From: Streptomyces plumbidurans
GTDB lineage: Bacteria; Actinomycetota; Actinomycetes; Streptomycetales; Streptomycetaceae
Reading direction: 5' to 3'
Assembly (NCBI RefSeq): GCF_019857225.1
Contig: NZ_JAFJSY010000008.1
Location: 124,001 to 188,000 of the forward strand
Length of the DNA: 64,000 nucleotides
In this document: positions 1-9,005 of the stretch, one piece after another
Layout of the letters: each line of letters starts with the position of its first letter
Numbering within the stretch: position 1 is the first letter of the stretch
Notes under the pieces: generated by a model
What the model was told of the DNA's origin: nothing
What the model saw: the letters and a program-made list of their open reading frames with translations, nothing else
Database searches by the model: none
Program-made: the position numbers and the translations under genes

Positions 1-2164
1 TGTCGATGTGCAGGTAGAAGGTGAAGGTGGCCTTGCAGCCGGCCGGGACGGTCACCGACTGGGAGAGGGTGTCGGTGTGCGTGGTGCCGTAGCCGTCCAG
101 CCAGGCGTAGGACGAGCCGCCGTGCGCCGCCTCACCGCTGTCGTTGGTGATGACGCCGCTGGTCGCGGTCCAGGCGGTGTTGCCCGACTCGAAGCCCTGG
201 TTGCCCAGGAGCTGGGAGGAGGTGCAGCCGCCGCCGGTGGAACTCACCGTCCAGCTGAAGGACGCGGTGCCGGTGGCGCCGGTGCTGTCGGTCACCGTGA
301 CGGTGGTGCTGTAGGTGCCGGCCGTCGTCGGCGTACCGGAGATCACACCGGTGGAGCTGTTGATCGACAGGCCCGTGGGCAGTCCGCTCGCGGCGTACGT
401 GAGTGATCCGCCGTTGGTGGAGCTGGCGGAGACCTGCAGGCTCACCGCCGTGCCGACAGTGGAGGACTGGCTGCCCGGGTTGGTGACCGTGACGCCGTTG
501 CTCGGCACGGTGATGTGGCCGCCGACGTTGATGCCGGCGAAGGCGTTGCCGACCCCGGCGTACTGCACGGAATTGGTGCCGTACAGCGCGGCGGCCGCGT
601 TGAGGGCGGCGGTGCGGGCTCCGGCGTAGTTGGTGCTGGACGTCATGTACGTCGTCAGCGCCTTGTACCAGATCTGCAGGGCCGCGGCCCGTCCGATGCC
701 GGCGACCGCGACGCCGTCGGACGTCGGGCTGTTGTAGGTGACGCCGTTGATGGTCTTGGTGCCGCTGCCCTCGGAGAGCAGGTAGAACATGTGGTTCGCC
801 GGACCCGAGGAGTAGTGCACGTCGAGGTTGCCGACGCCCGAGTACCAACTGTCGGCGGAGCCGCCGTCCTTGCTCGGCTTGTCCATGTAACGCAGCGGCG
901 AGCCGTCGCCGTTGATGTCGATCTTCTCGCCGATGAGGTAGTCGCCGACGTCACTGCTGTTGTTGGCGTAGAACTCCACGCCGGTGCCGAAGATGTCGGA
1001 GGTCGCCTCGTTCAACCCGCCCGATTCTCCGGTGTAGTCGAGGCCCGCGGTGTTCGAGGTGACGCCGTGGCTCATCTCGTGTCCGGCCACGTCGAGCGAG
1101 GTCAGCGCGTGGGTGTTGCCGGAGCCGTCGCCGTAGGTCATGCAGAAGCAGCTGTCGTCCCAGAAGGCGTTGACGTAGCCGCTGCTGTAGTGGACCCGGG
1201 AGTAGGCCGCGGCGCCGTCGTTCCTGATGCCGCTGCGGCCGAAGGTGTTCTTGTAGAAGTCCCAGGTCTCCTGGGCGCCGTAGGCCGCGTCCGCGCCGGC
1301 GGTCTGCGTGTTGGACCCCGTACCGTCCCCCCAGACGTCGTCGGAGTCGGTCATCAGGGTGCCGGTGCCCGAGGTGGCCCGGTTGAGGTTGTACGTCTTG
1401 TGGCCGCCGCGCGTGCTGTCGTTCAGCTGGTACGTCGAGCCGGACAGCGTGGTGTTCAGCGTGACCGTGCCGCTGTACTGGGTGTGGCCGGTGCCCGTCT
1501 TGATGTCCTGGAACCGGCCGAGCTCCTTGCCGGTGGTGGCGTCGGTGACGACGTGCAGCCGGCTCGGTGTGCCGTCGTCCTGCAGTCCGCCGACCACCGT
1601 CTCCCAGGCGAGCCTGGGGGTGCCGTCGCCCGCCCAGATCACCTTGCGGGCACTGTCGGCGGAGGGCCGCTCGGCGTCGAGGGCCCGCGCCGTCATGAGG
1701 GCCTTGGCCTGGGCGGCCGACTTGGTGAAGGTCGCCGTGGTCGAGGCGACCTTGATGGTGTGCTTGTTGTTGAAGGTCGTGCTCACCGTGCCCTTGGCCA
1801 GAGAGGCGGGCGGAGTGTGCACGACCAGGTCGCCGCCGAGGACGGGCAGACCGGCGTAGGTCCGCTCGTAACGGGTGTGCACGGTGCCGTCGTTGTCCTT
1901 GACGACGTCCTTGACGACGAGCTTCTCCTTGGCGCCGAGGCCTATGGAGCGGGCGGTCGCCGCGGTCTTCTGCTGTGCGCTCTTGATCAGCGCGCTGTGC
2001 TGCGCGCCGGTCAGCTTCATCTCCAGGCCCCCGGTGCGCAGGGGGCTGGGGTGGGGAGCCGCGGGGGCGGCGTTCGCCGGAACCGACTGGATGCCGACGG
2101 CGAGGAGGGCCGCGGTGGAGGCCAGGGCTCCGACCGCGGTCCATGTGCGGGGGATGCGTCTCAC
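1..2164 (-). CDS. Secreted M4 (thermolysin-like) neutral zinc metalloprotease, C-terminus cut by window edge
   Basis: Extracellular endopeptidase of the thermolysin family. The GTG start at 2164 has an AGGAGA sequence six bases upstream and opens a signal peptide (RR, hydrophobic run, ending near ANA). An FTP/PepSY-type propeptide follows. The catalytic domain has HEMSH at about residues 362-366 (coding 1081-1067), which supplies two zinc ligands and the catalytic Glu, and a downstream GLNEATSD segment with the third ligand. After the protease come a putative Ig-like domain (about residues 540-630, rich in Thr and Ser) and the start of a further beta-rich C-terminal domain after a CTSSQLLGNQGFESG stretch. 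About 721 residues are visible and the stop is outside the window. Family is certain; substrate is not. Confidence 0.93.
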   Translation of the reverse strand, partial: MRRIPRTWTAVGALASTAALLAVGIQSVPANAAPAAPHPSPLRTGGLEMKLTGAQHSALIKSAQQKTAATARSIGLGAKEKLVVKDVVKDNDGTVHTRYERTYAGLPVLGGDLVVHTPPASLAKGTVSTTFNNKHTIKVASTTATFTKSAAQAKALMTARALDAERPSADSARKVIWAGDGTPRLAWETVVGGLQDDGTPSRLHVVTDATTGKELGRFQDIKTGTGHTQYSGTVTLNTTLSGSTYQLNDSTRGGHKTYNLNRATSGTGTLMTDSDDVWGDGTGSNTQTAGADAAYGAQETWDFYKNTFGRSGIRNDGAAAYSRVHYSSGYVNAFWDDSCFCMTYGDGSGNTHALTSLDVAGHEMSHGVTSNTAGLDYTGESGGLNEATSDIFGTGVEFYANNSSDVGDYLIGEKIDINGDGSPLRYMDKPSKDGGSADSWYSGVGNLDVHYSSGPANHMFYLLSEGSGTKTINGVTYNSPTSDGVAVAGIGRAAALQIWYKALTTYMTSSTNYAGARTAALNAAAALYGTNSVQYAGVGNAFAGINVGGHITVPSNGVTVTNPGSQSSTVGTAVSLQVSASSTNGGSLTYAASGLPTGLSINSSTGVISGTPTTAGTYSTTVTVTDSTGATGTASFSWTVSSTGGGCTSSQLLGNQGFESGNTAWTATSGVITNDSGEAAHGGSSYAWLDGYGTTHTDTLSQSVTVPAGCKATFTFYLHID

Positions 2165-2440
2165 TCGTTCTCCTACTGCTGCGGCCGCGTGGGGGCGGCC
2201 AGGACAGACCGGGCAGACGGGTGTACTGACCGGGACGAGCAGAGCTGTGCGAGACCGTCACAGCTTGGTGAGAACGTGGGGGGTGGGTGCGGCCGTTGAA
2301 CGGAGAATGACAGCCTTGACCAGGTCATGCCAGCGACTTGAGGGCCAATCGAGGGTTATCCCTCTGTGCGGCGGCAAGACCTAGGGTCGTCGCCCCAAGC
2401 AGCCCTGGATGCATGGGACTTGGCGGTACGCCGGATGGGC

Positions 2441-3190
2441 TCAGCGGGGCTTGACGGCGCGGACGAGCGCGGAGTGCATGCCGTCGGCGACCGGCTGGGT
2501 CGGCGTGATCTCGATGTCCGTGAAGCCTGCGGCCTCCAGGCCCCGGCGGTATTCCGAGAAGGAGAGGGCACCGGCGATGCAGCCGACGTAGTCCCCGCGC
2601 TCGGCACGCTGGTCGGGGGTGAGCGTGTCGTCGGCGACGATGTCGGACACGCCGAACCTGCCGCCCGGCCTGAGCACCCGGAAGGTCTCGGCGAAGACGG
2701 CCGGCTTGTCGGTGGACAGGTTGATGACGCAGTTGGAGATGACGACGTCGATCGTGTTCGCGGGCAGCGGGACGGCCTCGATGGTGCCCTTGAGGAACTC
2801 CACGTTCGTCGCGCCCGCCTTCGCCGCGTTGGCGAGAGCCAGGGCGAGCATCTCCTCCGTCATGTCCAGTCCGTACGCCTTCCCGGTGGGACCCACGCGG
2901 CGGGCGGACAGCAGGACGTCGATGCCGCCGCCCGAGCCCAGGTCCAGAACGCGCTCGCCCGCGCGCAGTTCCGCGACGGCGGTGGGGTTGCCGCAGCCGA
3001 GGGAGGCGGCGAGGGCCTCGGCGGGCAGCGCCTCGCGCTCGTCCGCGGCGTACAGGGTCGAGCCGAAGTTCTCGTCGGTCTCGACCGGTTCGGGTCCGCA
3101 GCAGCCGGTGCCGCCGACGGTGACCTTCGTGGCCGCCGCCGCGTACCTCTGACGGACGGTTTCCCGCAGGTCGGTGCTCTGATCGCTCAT
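2441..3190 (-). CDS. arsM: Arsenite S-adenosylmethionine methyltransferase
   Basis: Methylates trivalent arsenic using SAM, giving methylated species that may be volatile. The 249-residue protein has the SAM-binding motif VLDLGSGGG (residues 82-90). Cysteines at 66, 154 and 204 correspond to the three arsenic-binding cysteines of characterised ArsM proteins; the 50-residue spacing of the last two is the same as in the algal enzyme. There is also a CC pair at 30-31. The ATG at 3190 is preceded by AGGAG at good spacing; an upstream in-frame start at 3223 is less likely. It diverges from arsR across the paired operator at 3243-3293, so it is probably ArsR-repressed and induced by arsenite. Confidence 0.93.
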   Translation of the reverse strand: MSDQSTDLRETVRQRYAAAATKVTVGGTGCCGPEPVETDENFGSTLYAADEREALPAEALAASLGCGNPTAVAELRAGERVLDLGSGGGIDVLLSARRVGPTGKAYGLDMTEEMLALALANAAKAGATNVEFLKGTIEAVPLPANTIDVVISNCVINLSTDKPAVFAETFRVLRPGGRFGVSDIVADDTLTPDQRAERGDYVGCIAGALSFSEYRRGLEAAGFTDIEITPTQPVADGMHSALVRAVKPR

Positions 3191-3242
3191 GACGCACTCC
3201 TGGATGAGGGGACGCAGGCGCACTGCGCCCCGGGTCGGCCTG

Positions 3243-3293
3243 TATTGACGTTCATCGATTCAAGCTTGCGCCTTGGATCGATGAACGTCAATA
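3243..3293. promoter_or_regulatory. Divergent ArsR operator pair: 17-bp perfect inverted repeat
   Basis: TATTGACGTTCATCGAT at 3243-3259 is repeated as its exact reverse complement at 3277-3293, with a 17-bp spacer. Each arm lies next to one of the divergent genes arsM and arsR. ArsR-family dimers bind short AT-containing imperfect palindromes, so two sites in opposite orientation would give coordinate repression of both promoters. The low G+C of the arms stands out. Assignment to ArsR is inferred from position. Confidence 0.85.
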
Positions 3294-3300
3294 TAGAAGG

Positions 3301-3687
3301 ATGACGAAGGAGACGACGAAGGAAGCGCTGGTGGTGATCGGCCAGGTCGGCGCCTGCTGCCCCGGACTGTCCGCCGCACCGCTGGACGAGGACCGGGCGG
3401 TCGAGCTGGCCAGGGTGTTCAAGGCTCTGGGCGACCCGATCCGGTTGCGGCTGATGTCGATGATCGCCTCGCGGGGAGAGGGCGGCGAGATCTGCGTGTG
3501 CGACCTGACCCCGGCCTTCGACCTGTCCCAGCCGACCGTCTCCCACCACCTCAAGCTCCTGAGGCAGGCCGGACTCATCGACTGCGAGCGGCGTGGGACC
3601 TGGGTCTACTACTGGGTGCTGCCCGGTGTCCTGGACCGGCTCGGAGAATTCCTCACCACGGCACGGACCGCGGGCGCCGACGCCTGA
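3301..3687 (+). CDS. arsR: ArsR/SmtB-family arsenite-responsive repressor
   Basis: A 128-residue winged-helix metalloregulator. The arsenic-sensing pair of the ELCVCDL type is present as ICVCDL (Cys65 and Cys67) at the start of the recognition region, followed by QPTVSHHLKLLRQAGL, the DNA-recognition helix. An extra CC pair at 19-20 could add a ligand, as in three-coordinate arsenite sites. The ATG at 3301 has AAGG directly abutting it, too close for a normal ribosome site, so translation may be leaderless or begin at GTG 3331, which has GGAAG upstream. It diverges from arsM and is followed 71 bases later by arsC. Confidence 0.93.
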   Translation: MTKETTKEALVVIGQVGACCPGLSAAPLDEDRAVELARVFKALGDPIRLRLMSMIASRGEGGEICVCDLTPAFDLSQPTVSHHLKLLRQAGLIDCERRGTWVYYWVLPGVLDRLGEFLTTARTAGADA

Positions 3688-3758
3688 ACGTCCCGCTCGC
3701 CGACGAGCCGGCCAGGACGGGTTCGCGGCCGGCCGGCTCCACCAGAAAGGCTCCCACC

Positions 3759-4172
3759 GTGAACGACCGGCCCGCGCGCCCCTCCGTACTGTTCGTCTGC
3801 GTCCACAACGCGGGCCGATCCCAGATGGCGGCCGCTTTCCTCGAACACCTCGCGGGCGACCGCGTCGACGTCCGCTCCGCCGGTTCCGCGCCCGCCGAAA
3901 CCGTCAACCCTGCCGTGGTCGCGGCGATGGACGAGATCGGCATCGACCTCTCCGCCAGGACCCCGAAGATCCTCACCACGCAAGCCGTCCAGGCCTCCGA
4001 CGTCGTGATCACCATGGGGTGCGGCGACGCCTGTCCGGTCTTCCCCGGCAAGCGATACCTCGACTGGCAGCTCGACGATCCCGCGGGTCAGGACGTCGAG
4101 GTGGTACGCACGATCCGCGACGCGATCGAAGCGCGGGTGAGGGCGCTGATCTCGGAGATCGCGCCGGGCTGA
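3759..4172 (+). CDS. arsC: Arsenate reductase, low-molecular-weight phosphatase fold
   Basis: Reduces arsenate to arsenite, the ArsM substrate. The 137-residue protein has the CX5R phosphate loop CVHNAGRS (Cys14-Arg20) and the GCGDACP segment with Cys88 and Cys92 that relays the disulfide in thioredoxin- or mycothiol-coupled ArsC enzymes, followed by the family's YLDWQLDDPAGQ. The GTG start at 3759 has AGAAAGG eight bases upstream, which decides the start. It follows arsR in the same direction. Whether thioredoxin or mycothiol is the partner cannot be read from sequence. No arsenite efflux gene (arsB/acr3) lies beside it. Confidence 0.92.
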   Translation: MNDRPARPSVLFVCVHNAGRSQMAAAFLEHLAGDRVDVRSAGSAPAETVNPAVVAAMDEIGIDLSARTPKILTTQAVQASDVVITMGCGDACPVFPGKRYLDWQLDDPAGQDVEVVRTIRDAIEARVRALISEIAPG

Positions 4173-4518
4173 GGGGGCGTCTTCCGCGCAGCGCAATGCC
4201 GATCGCGGGCCGGGTCGTGCGCGGCCGCGGCGGCCCGCTACATGTCCGCCCGCGCGCGCCAGAGGGCGAACGCACCGGCCGCGCATCCGGCGCCTGATCG
4301 ATGAGCGGGCCAACCTCGATCGCGCGCCACACCGGGTGGCCCCGCCGAGGATGGCGGGGCGCTGCTCGAACACCGCCCGGAACAACTCCCGTTCGACGCC
4401 GAAATGATGGCGCAGCGCACCGCGCGTCCACCCTGCCCCAGGCTGCTGACGAGTCATCACGTGTCACTCGGGGAACGGAGACAGGGAAGGCACGATCGTC
4501 GACTACGGGGGAACTGTG
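4173..4518 (-). pseudogene. Gap with decayed fragment of a TetR-family regulator
   Basis: This 346-base stretch between arsC and the permease has no intact gene. On the minus strand, about 4352-4436 translates as GWTRGALRHHFGVERELFRAVFEQ in two pieces (GWTRGALRHHFG, then VERELFRAVFEQ), a clear match to the helix-turn-helix end of TetR proteins (usual form GVTRGALYHHFGSKRELF). The N-terminal helices before it and the ligand domain after it are missing or scrambled. I read it as a remnant truncated on both sides. Nothing else is recognisable in the gap. Confidence 0.6.
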
Positions 4519-6033
4519 ATGTCTCGCAGCACAGCGGCACCGACCACGGCTCAGGACGACACCGTCCTGGCACGGCTCGGCATCAGGGCCGAACTCGCCC
4601 GCAGAATGGGCGTGTTCGGCAATTTCGCGATCAGCTTCTCCGTCATCTGCATCCTGGCCGGCGGCATGAGTCTGTTCGGCTACGGCCTGGACCACGGCGG
4701 TCCCGCGGTCATGCTCGGCAGCTGGGTCGTCATCGGCTTCATGACGCTGCTCGTCGGGATGTCCCTGGCGGACGTCGTCTCCGCCTACCCCACCAGCGGT
4801 GGACCGTACTTCATGGCCGACAGGCTCGGCGGCCCCCGCTGGGGCTGGACCACCGGCTGGCTCAACCTGCTGGGCCTGCTGGGCGCCATAGCGGGGATCG
4901 ACTACGGCGCCGCGACCTTCATCGGCGCCTTCGCCCAACTGCAGTGGGACGTGACGCCCACCGACACCACCACCCTCGTCGTCTTCGGGTGCATCCTGCT
5001 GCTGCACGGCCTGCTGAACCTGCGCGGCGTGCGCCTGGTCACCGTGCTCAACTCGATCTCGGTGTGGTGGCAGTTGGCAGGGGTCGCCGTCATCGTCGGC
5101 GCCCTCACCCTCGCCCCGGCCCACCACCGGTCGGTGCGGTTCGTCCTCACCCACTTCAACAACGACACGGGCTTCACCAGCCCGCTGTACGTCTGCCTGA
5201 TCGGTGCCCTGCTCGCGGGCTACACCTTCTGCGGCTACGACGCCAGCGCCCATGTCGCCGAAGAGACGACCGAGGCGCAGACCTCCGCCCCCAGGGGCAT
5301 CGTCCACGCCGTGACCGTCTCCTGGATCGCGGGCTTCGTCCTGCTGGCCGGGATGCTCGCCGCCATCCAGGACTACGACGCCACCCGGAACACCGCCACC
5401 GGCGTGCCGCCCGCGCAGATCTTCCTCGACGTCCTGGGCGCCAACGGCGCCAAGTCGCTGCTCCTGGTCGTCATCGTGGCGATGCTGTTCTGCGGCAACG
5501 CCGAGGTCGCCGCCACGAGCCGCATGATCTACGCCTTCTCCCGCAGCCGCGCCCTCCCGGGCTGGCGGACCTGGCGGCGGGTCAGCAGCCGTACCAGGAC
5601 CCCCGTACCCGCCGTATGGCTCGCGATCAGCGTCCCCTTCGTGCTGGCCCTGCCCGCCCTGTGGTCGCCCGCCGCCTACGGTGCCATCACCGCGATCAAC
5701 GCGGTCGGCATGATCCCCGCCTACGGCATCCCCGTCTACCTCGCCCTGCGCAAAGGGCAGCACTACCGCCCGGGGCCCTGGAGTCTCGGCCGCTGGCGCC
5801 GCCCGATCGGCGTCATCGCCGTCGCCTACGTCGTCGTCATCACGGTCGTCTTCTGCCTGCCACAGTCGGCACCCATCACCACCGAGTCCTTCAACTACGC
5901 CGGCGTCACCCTCGCCCTCGCACTGCTGCTGGCCTGGCTCACCTGGATCACCCGCGGCCGTCACGCCTACCGGCTCACGGCGACCGGCGGCAGTGGCAGT
6001 GGCAGTGGCAGTCCCTCACCGGTGGTGGGGTGA
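4519..6033 (+). CDS. APC-family amino-acid/amine permease
   Basis: An integral membrane transporter of about 504 residues with around 12 hydrophobic segments. The N-terminal signature is typical of amino acid/polyamine/choline permeases: GVFGNFAISFSVICILAGG, then YPTSGGPYFMADRLGG and GWTTGWLNLLG. A central CGYDASAHVAEET block is the conserved loop of the GABA/choline-type subgroup. ATG 4519 is preferred over the adjacent GTG 4516 because GGGGGAA is then at normal spacing. The C-terminal tail has a GSGSGSGS run encoded by a GGCAGT repeat. Its last 18 bases overlap the end of the convergent DUF3500 gene. Substrate unknown. Confidence 0.88.
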   Translation: MSRSTAAPTTAQDDTVLARLGIRAELARRMGVFGNFAISFSVICILAGGMSLFGYGLDHGGPAVMLGSWVVIGFMTLLVGMSLADVVSAYPTSGGPYFMADRLGGPRWGWTTGWLNLLGLLGAIAGIDYGAATFIGAFAQLQWDVTPTDTTTLVVFGCILLLHGLLNLRGVRLVTVLNSISVWWQLAGVAVIVGALTLAPAHHRSVRFVLTHFNNDTGFTSPLYVCLIGALLAGYTFCGYDASAHVAEETTEAQTSAPRGIVHAVTVSWIAGFVLLAGMLAAIQDYDATRNTATGVPPAQIFLDVLGANGAKSLLLVVIVAMLFCGNAEVAATSRMIYAFSRSRALPGWRTWRRVSSRTRTPVPAVWLAISVPFVLALPALWSPAAYGAITAINAVGMIPAYGIPVYLALRKGQHYRPGPWSLGRWRRPIGVIAVAYVVVITVVFCLPQSAPITTESFNYAGVTLALALLLAWLTWITRGRHAYRLTATGGSGSGSGSPSPVVG

Positions 6034-7356
6034 GGTCAGGTAGTGCTGCCGCAGGAGTTCCTTTCCGTAGTCGTTGCCGTTCGGGGTGCGGATGACGGAG
6101 TGGACGTGCATCTGGGTCGGGCCGCTTCCCTGGGTCGCGCCGTAGGCGCCGGCGAGCGGGCCCGGTGCCTGGCAGTCCACCTCGACCCACACCACCGGGC
6201 TGTGCACCCGGACGTAGAAGGCGGCGTCGTCCGCGGTGCCGCCCGACCAGGTGGCAAAGGTGTCGTCGAGATGCTTGCGGACCTCGGCCATCCGGACCTT
6301 TGCGGCGTCGGCCTTCGCCCGCCCGACGAAGGCCTCGACGATGGCGAGGAGCTTCGCCTTCTGGGCGCCGGTGAGGGCGCTGCCTCGTATGCCTTCGTAC
6401 GCCTGGACCGTGTTGTCGGAGAAGGCCCCGGCCTTCATGGACTCGTTGGACTTGGTCGGGGAGGCGATGGCGACCTTCTGCTGCGCCTCGGTCAGGGAGT
6501 TGATGAAGGCGAGGCTCGCGAGGACCTCCTCGTGGCAGACGGTGACCGTCTCGCCGTCGATCTTCATGGACGTGGGTTCCGAGCCCCAGAAGCAGGGGCT
6601 CATCACGACCTGGTCGCCGAGGACGAAGTAGTTGAGGACCAGGTGGTGGCCGTCGAACTGGAAGCCCCACGGCTCGCTGTCCGACGGCGTGCCCATCACG
6701 GTCCAGTAGTAGGCGTCCTCGTTGAAGGAGTCGGTGTTGTCGATCGCCTCGCCGGCCGCCTGGTTGATCCTGCGGATCTTCTCCGTGGTCTCCAGGCCGT
6801 CCGCGCTCAGCGCAGCCTTCAACAGGGCTGTACCCAGCGCCTTCTGATCGTCGCTCAGGTCGGCGAGGGAGACGCCCTGGCGTTCGTAGGAGTCGACGTT
6901 GCTCCACAGCCGCCACTCGGTGGAGTGGACCGTGAACTGGGTCGAGGACCTCTGGGTGTCGGAGAGCCCGGCCAGGAATGCCTTGGCCGCGGAGATCACC
7001 GGGGCGGTGTCGACCTTGGTGGAGTGGATGGTGAACAGGTCGTCGATCCGCTTGCCGTCGGTCGTCAGACCGAAGAACTCCTCGGTGATCGACTGGTTGC
7101 CGGGTCCGCCCGCGCCGCCGCCCGGGCCACCGCTGGGAGCACCGCTCGGCGCGGGACTGGCCGATGCGTCGGCCGTGCCGGTGGTGTCGTCGGCCGTCGC
7201 GGCCCACGCGCCGGCACCGCCCATCGTGACCAGCGCCGTGGCACCGCTCGCGAAAAAGACCTTGCGCATGAAGGTGCGGCGGCTCGCACGGGCGCTGTCA
7301 GCACCGTCGGAGTGCGGCTCCCGGTCGGTCGGCTCTGCGGCGTCGAGCTCGGTCAT
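6016..7356 (-). CDS. Tat-exported DUF3500 protein
   Basis: A 446-residue protein with a twin-arginine type leader (SRRTFMRKVFFASGATALV, about residues 28-46) and an AWAAT cleavage region, so it is probably exported folded. A Gly/Pro/Ser-rich linker precedes a long domain matching DUF3500 proteins (repeated WRLWSN, GFQFDGHHL and HEEVLASLAF patterns). His-rich positions such as FDGHHL and the terminal MHVHSVIR could bind a metal, but no function is established for the family that I know of. ATG 7356 has AAGGGAAG upstream. It stands alone; the nearest same-strand gene is the histidine kinase 166 bases upstream. Confidence 0.85.
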   Translation of the reverse strand: MTELDAAEPTDREPHSDGADSARASRRTFMRKVFFASGATALVTMGGAGAWAATADDTTGTADASASPAPSGAPSGGPGGGAGGPGNQSITEEFFGLTTDGKRIDDLFTIHSTKVDTAPVISAAKAFLAGLSDTQRSSTQFTVHSTEWRLWSNVDSYERQGVSLADLSDDQKALGTALLKAALSADGLETTEKIRRINQAAGEAIDNTDSFNEDAYYWTVMGTPSDSEPWGFQFDGHHLVLNYFVLGDQVVMSPCFWGSEPTSMKIDGETVTVCHEEVLASLAFINSLTEAQQKVAIASPTKSNESMKAGAFSDNTVQAYEGIRGSALTGAQKAKLLAIVEAFVGRAKADAAKVRMAEVRKHLDDTFATWSGGTADDAAFYVRVHSPVVWVEVDCQAPGPLAGAYGATQGSGPTQMHVHSVIRTPNGNDYGKELLRQHYLTSPHHR

Positions 7357-7522
7357 CGTCGCGCTTCCCTTCGTCGTGGCGTGTCCCTGCCGGACCGCCG
7401 TGGAGCCACGACTGTCGCGGACCAAGCTGAGGCACACCTGAAGTCGGAGCCCGGACGTGGTACGAAAAATCGGGCAAGTCAGGCCGTCGGCGCCGCCCTG
7501 AACTGGGCTTCTGTGCAGACGC

Positions 7523-8965
7523 TTAGAGTTCGGGTGCTGTCGTGTCGGACGTAGGTCCGGCAGCCGGCAGCCGTACGGCGAACTCGGTGTGTTCCGGCCC
7601 GCTCTGCGCCTCGATGCGCCCGCCGTGGGCCTGAGTGATGGCCGTGGCGATGGCAAGGCCCAGGCCGGAGCCGCCGGTTGCGCGGTTGCGGGAGGTGTCG
7701 CCTCGGGTGAACCGCTCGAAGACCGACGGGAGGAGGTCCGCGGGAATGCCGGGGCCGTCGTCCTGGACGCGGATCACACAGTCAGCGTCCGTGGCCTCGA
7801 CGACGACCGTGACCCTGGTGCCCGCCGGTGTGTGCAGACGGGCGTTGGCCAGCAGATTGGCCACCACCTGATGCAGCCGGGCCGCATCGCCGACCACCGA
7901 TGCCCGGCCGCCGTCGAGACGCAGCGCGAGCTGCCACTCGTGATCGCTCCCCGCCGCCCGCGCGTCCCATACGGCCTCGGCGACCAGGGTCGCCACGTTC
8001 ACCTCCGCCTGCTGCAGGGGCCGCCCCTCGTCGAGGCGGGCGAGCAGCAGCAGGTCCTCCACCAGTCCCGACATACGCGCCGACTGGGCGGAGACCCGCC
8101 GCCAGGCCAGCTCGGGGTCGATCCGCTCGCTGCCGCGGTCCATCAACTCGGCGTACCCGGCGATCGACGCGAGCGGTGTGCGCAGTTCGTGACTGGCGTC
8201 GGCCAGGAAGCGACGCATGGCCTCCTCTCCATGCTGACGTGCGGCGATCGCATGCTCGACGTGGTCGATCAGACGGTTGAGGGCGGCGCCGACCTGCCCG
8301 GCCTCGGTGCCGGGGTCGGTGTCCCGGGCCGGGACCCGCGTGAGTGCGCCGACCTCGCCCCGGTCGAGCGGCACGCGTGCGACCTCGACGGCGGTGGCCG
8401 CCACCCGTGCCAGCGGCCGCAGTTGACGCCGGACGACCACCGCGGACACCCCGCCGGCGACGGCGAGTCCGAGGGCGGTGATCACGGCTTCGACCACGAC
8501 GAGGTCGTCGATGACACTCTGGACGTCGTCCATCGGCAGCCCGGCCAGCACGGGAACGCCGTCGCCCGCGAGGGCGGTGAGTCGATACGTCCCCAGGTCC
8601 GGGACGGTGCGCGTGTGCAGCGAGCCGTCCGGGGCGATCCCGGCGAGGGCGGCACGCTGGGCGGTGGAGAGGACCTTCCGGCGTCCGTCGCCGGTGACCA
8701 CCTCGGCGGCGATGACCCGTCCGTCGTCGTCGAAGCGGGCGGCGAGGGTTCCGACGGGCTGTCCGCGCTCGTCGAGGAATCCCAGATCGGTCGCGCCGCC
8801 CGTCCTGTACTGCAGACCGCCCTGGCTGCGCTCGGCCGCATCGGTGACACGCCGGTCCAGGTCCGCCAGCAGATCAGCACGCTGGACGACCACCGTGGCC
8901 GACGCCATGGCGCCGCAGACGACGACCATCGTCACGGAGAGGAAGAACACCAGACGGGCCCGCAA
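7523..8965 (-). CDS. Sensor histidine kinase, HAMP-HisKA-HATPase
   Basis: A membrane sensor kinase of 480 residues. An N-terminal membrane segment (residues 5-27), an extracytoplasmic loop of about 125 residues and a second segment (about 158-178) precede a HAMP region. The phospho-acceptor is His259 in ASHELRTPLAS. The ATP-binding domain has DDGPGIP and GGSGLGLAI boxes. The first usable start is TTG 8965 with GAGGG upstream; no ATG or GTG is available in frame between it and an upstream stop. It lies 40 bases after the OmpR regulator, so the two are a cognate pair and one transcript. Signal unknown. Confidence 0.92.
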   Translation of the reverse strand: MRARLVFFLSVTMVVVCGAMASATVVVQRADLLADLDRRVTDAAERSQGGLQYRTGGATDLGFLDERGQPVGTLAARFDDDGRVIAAEVVTGDGRRKVLSTAQRAALAGIAPDGSLHTRTVPDLGTYRLTALAGDGVPVLAGLPMDDVQSVIDDLVVVEAVITALGLAVAGGVSAVVVRRQLRPLARVAATAVEVARVPLDRGEVGALTRVPARDTDPGTEAGQVGAALNRLIDHVEHAIAARQHGEEAMRRFLADASHELRTPLASIAGYAELMDRGSERIDPELAWRRVSAQSARMSGLVEDLLLLARLDEGRPLQQAEVNVATLVAEAVWDARAAGSDHEWQLALRLDGGRASVVGDAARLHQVVANLLANARLHTPAGTRVTVVVEATDADCVIRVQDDGPGIPADLLPSVFERFTRGDTSRNRATGGSGLGLAIATAITQAHGGRIEAQSGPEHTEFAVRLPAAGPTSDTTAPEL

Positions 8966-9005
8966 TGAGCGCCCTCGCCGGCCGGTGCGGTCACAGGCCT
9001 CGATC

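Noticed and set aside
4009..5964. Long minus-strand frame opposite the APC permease
   Set aside because: It is acidic and Gly/Asp-rich with no motif, while the plus strand has a clear 12-segment permease.
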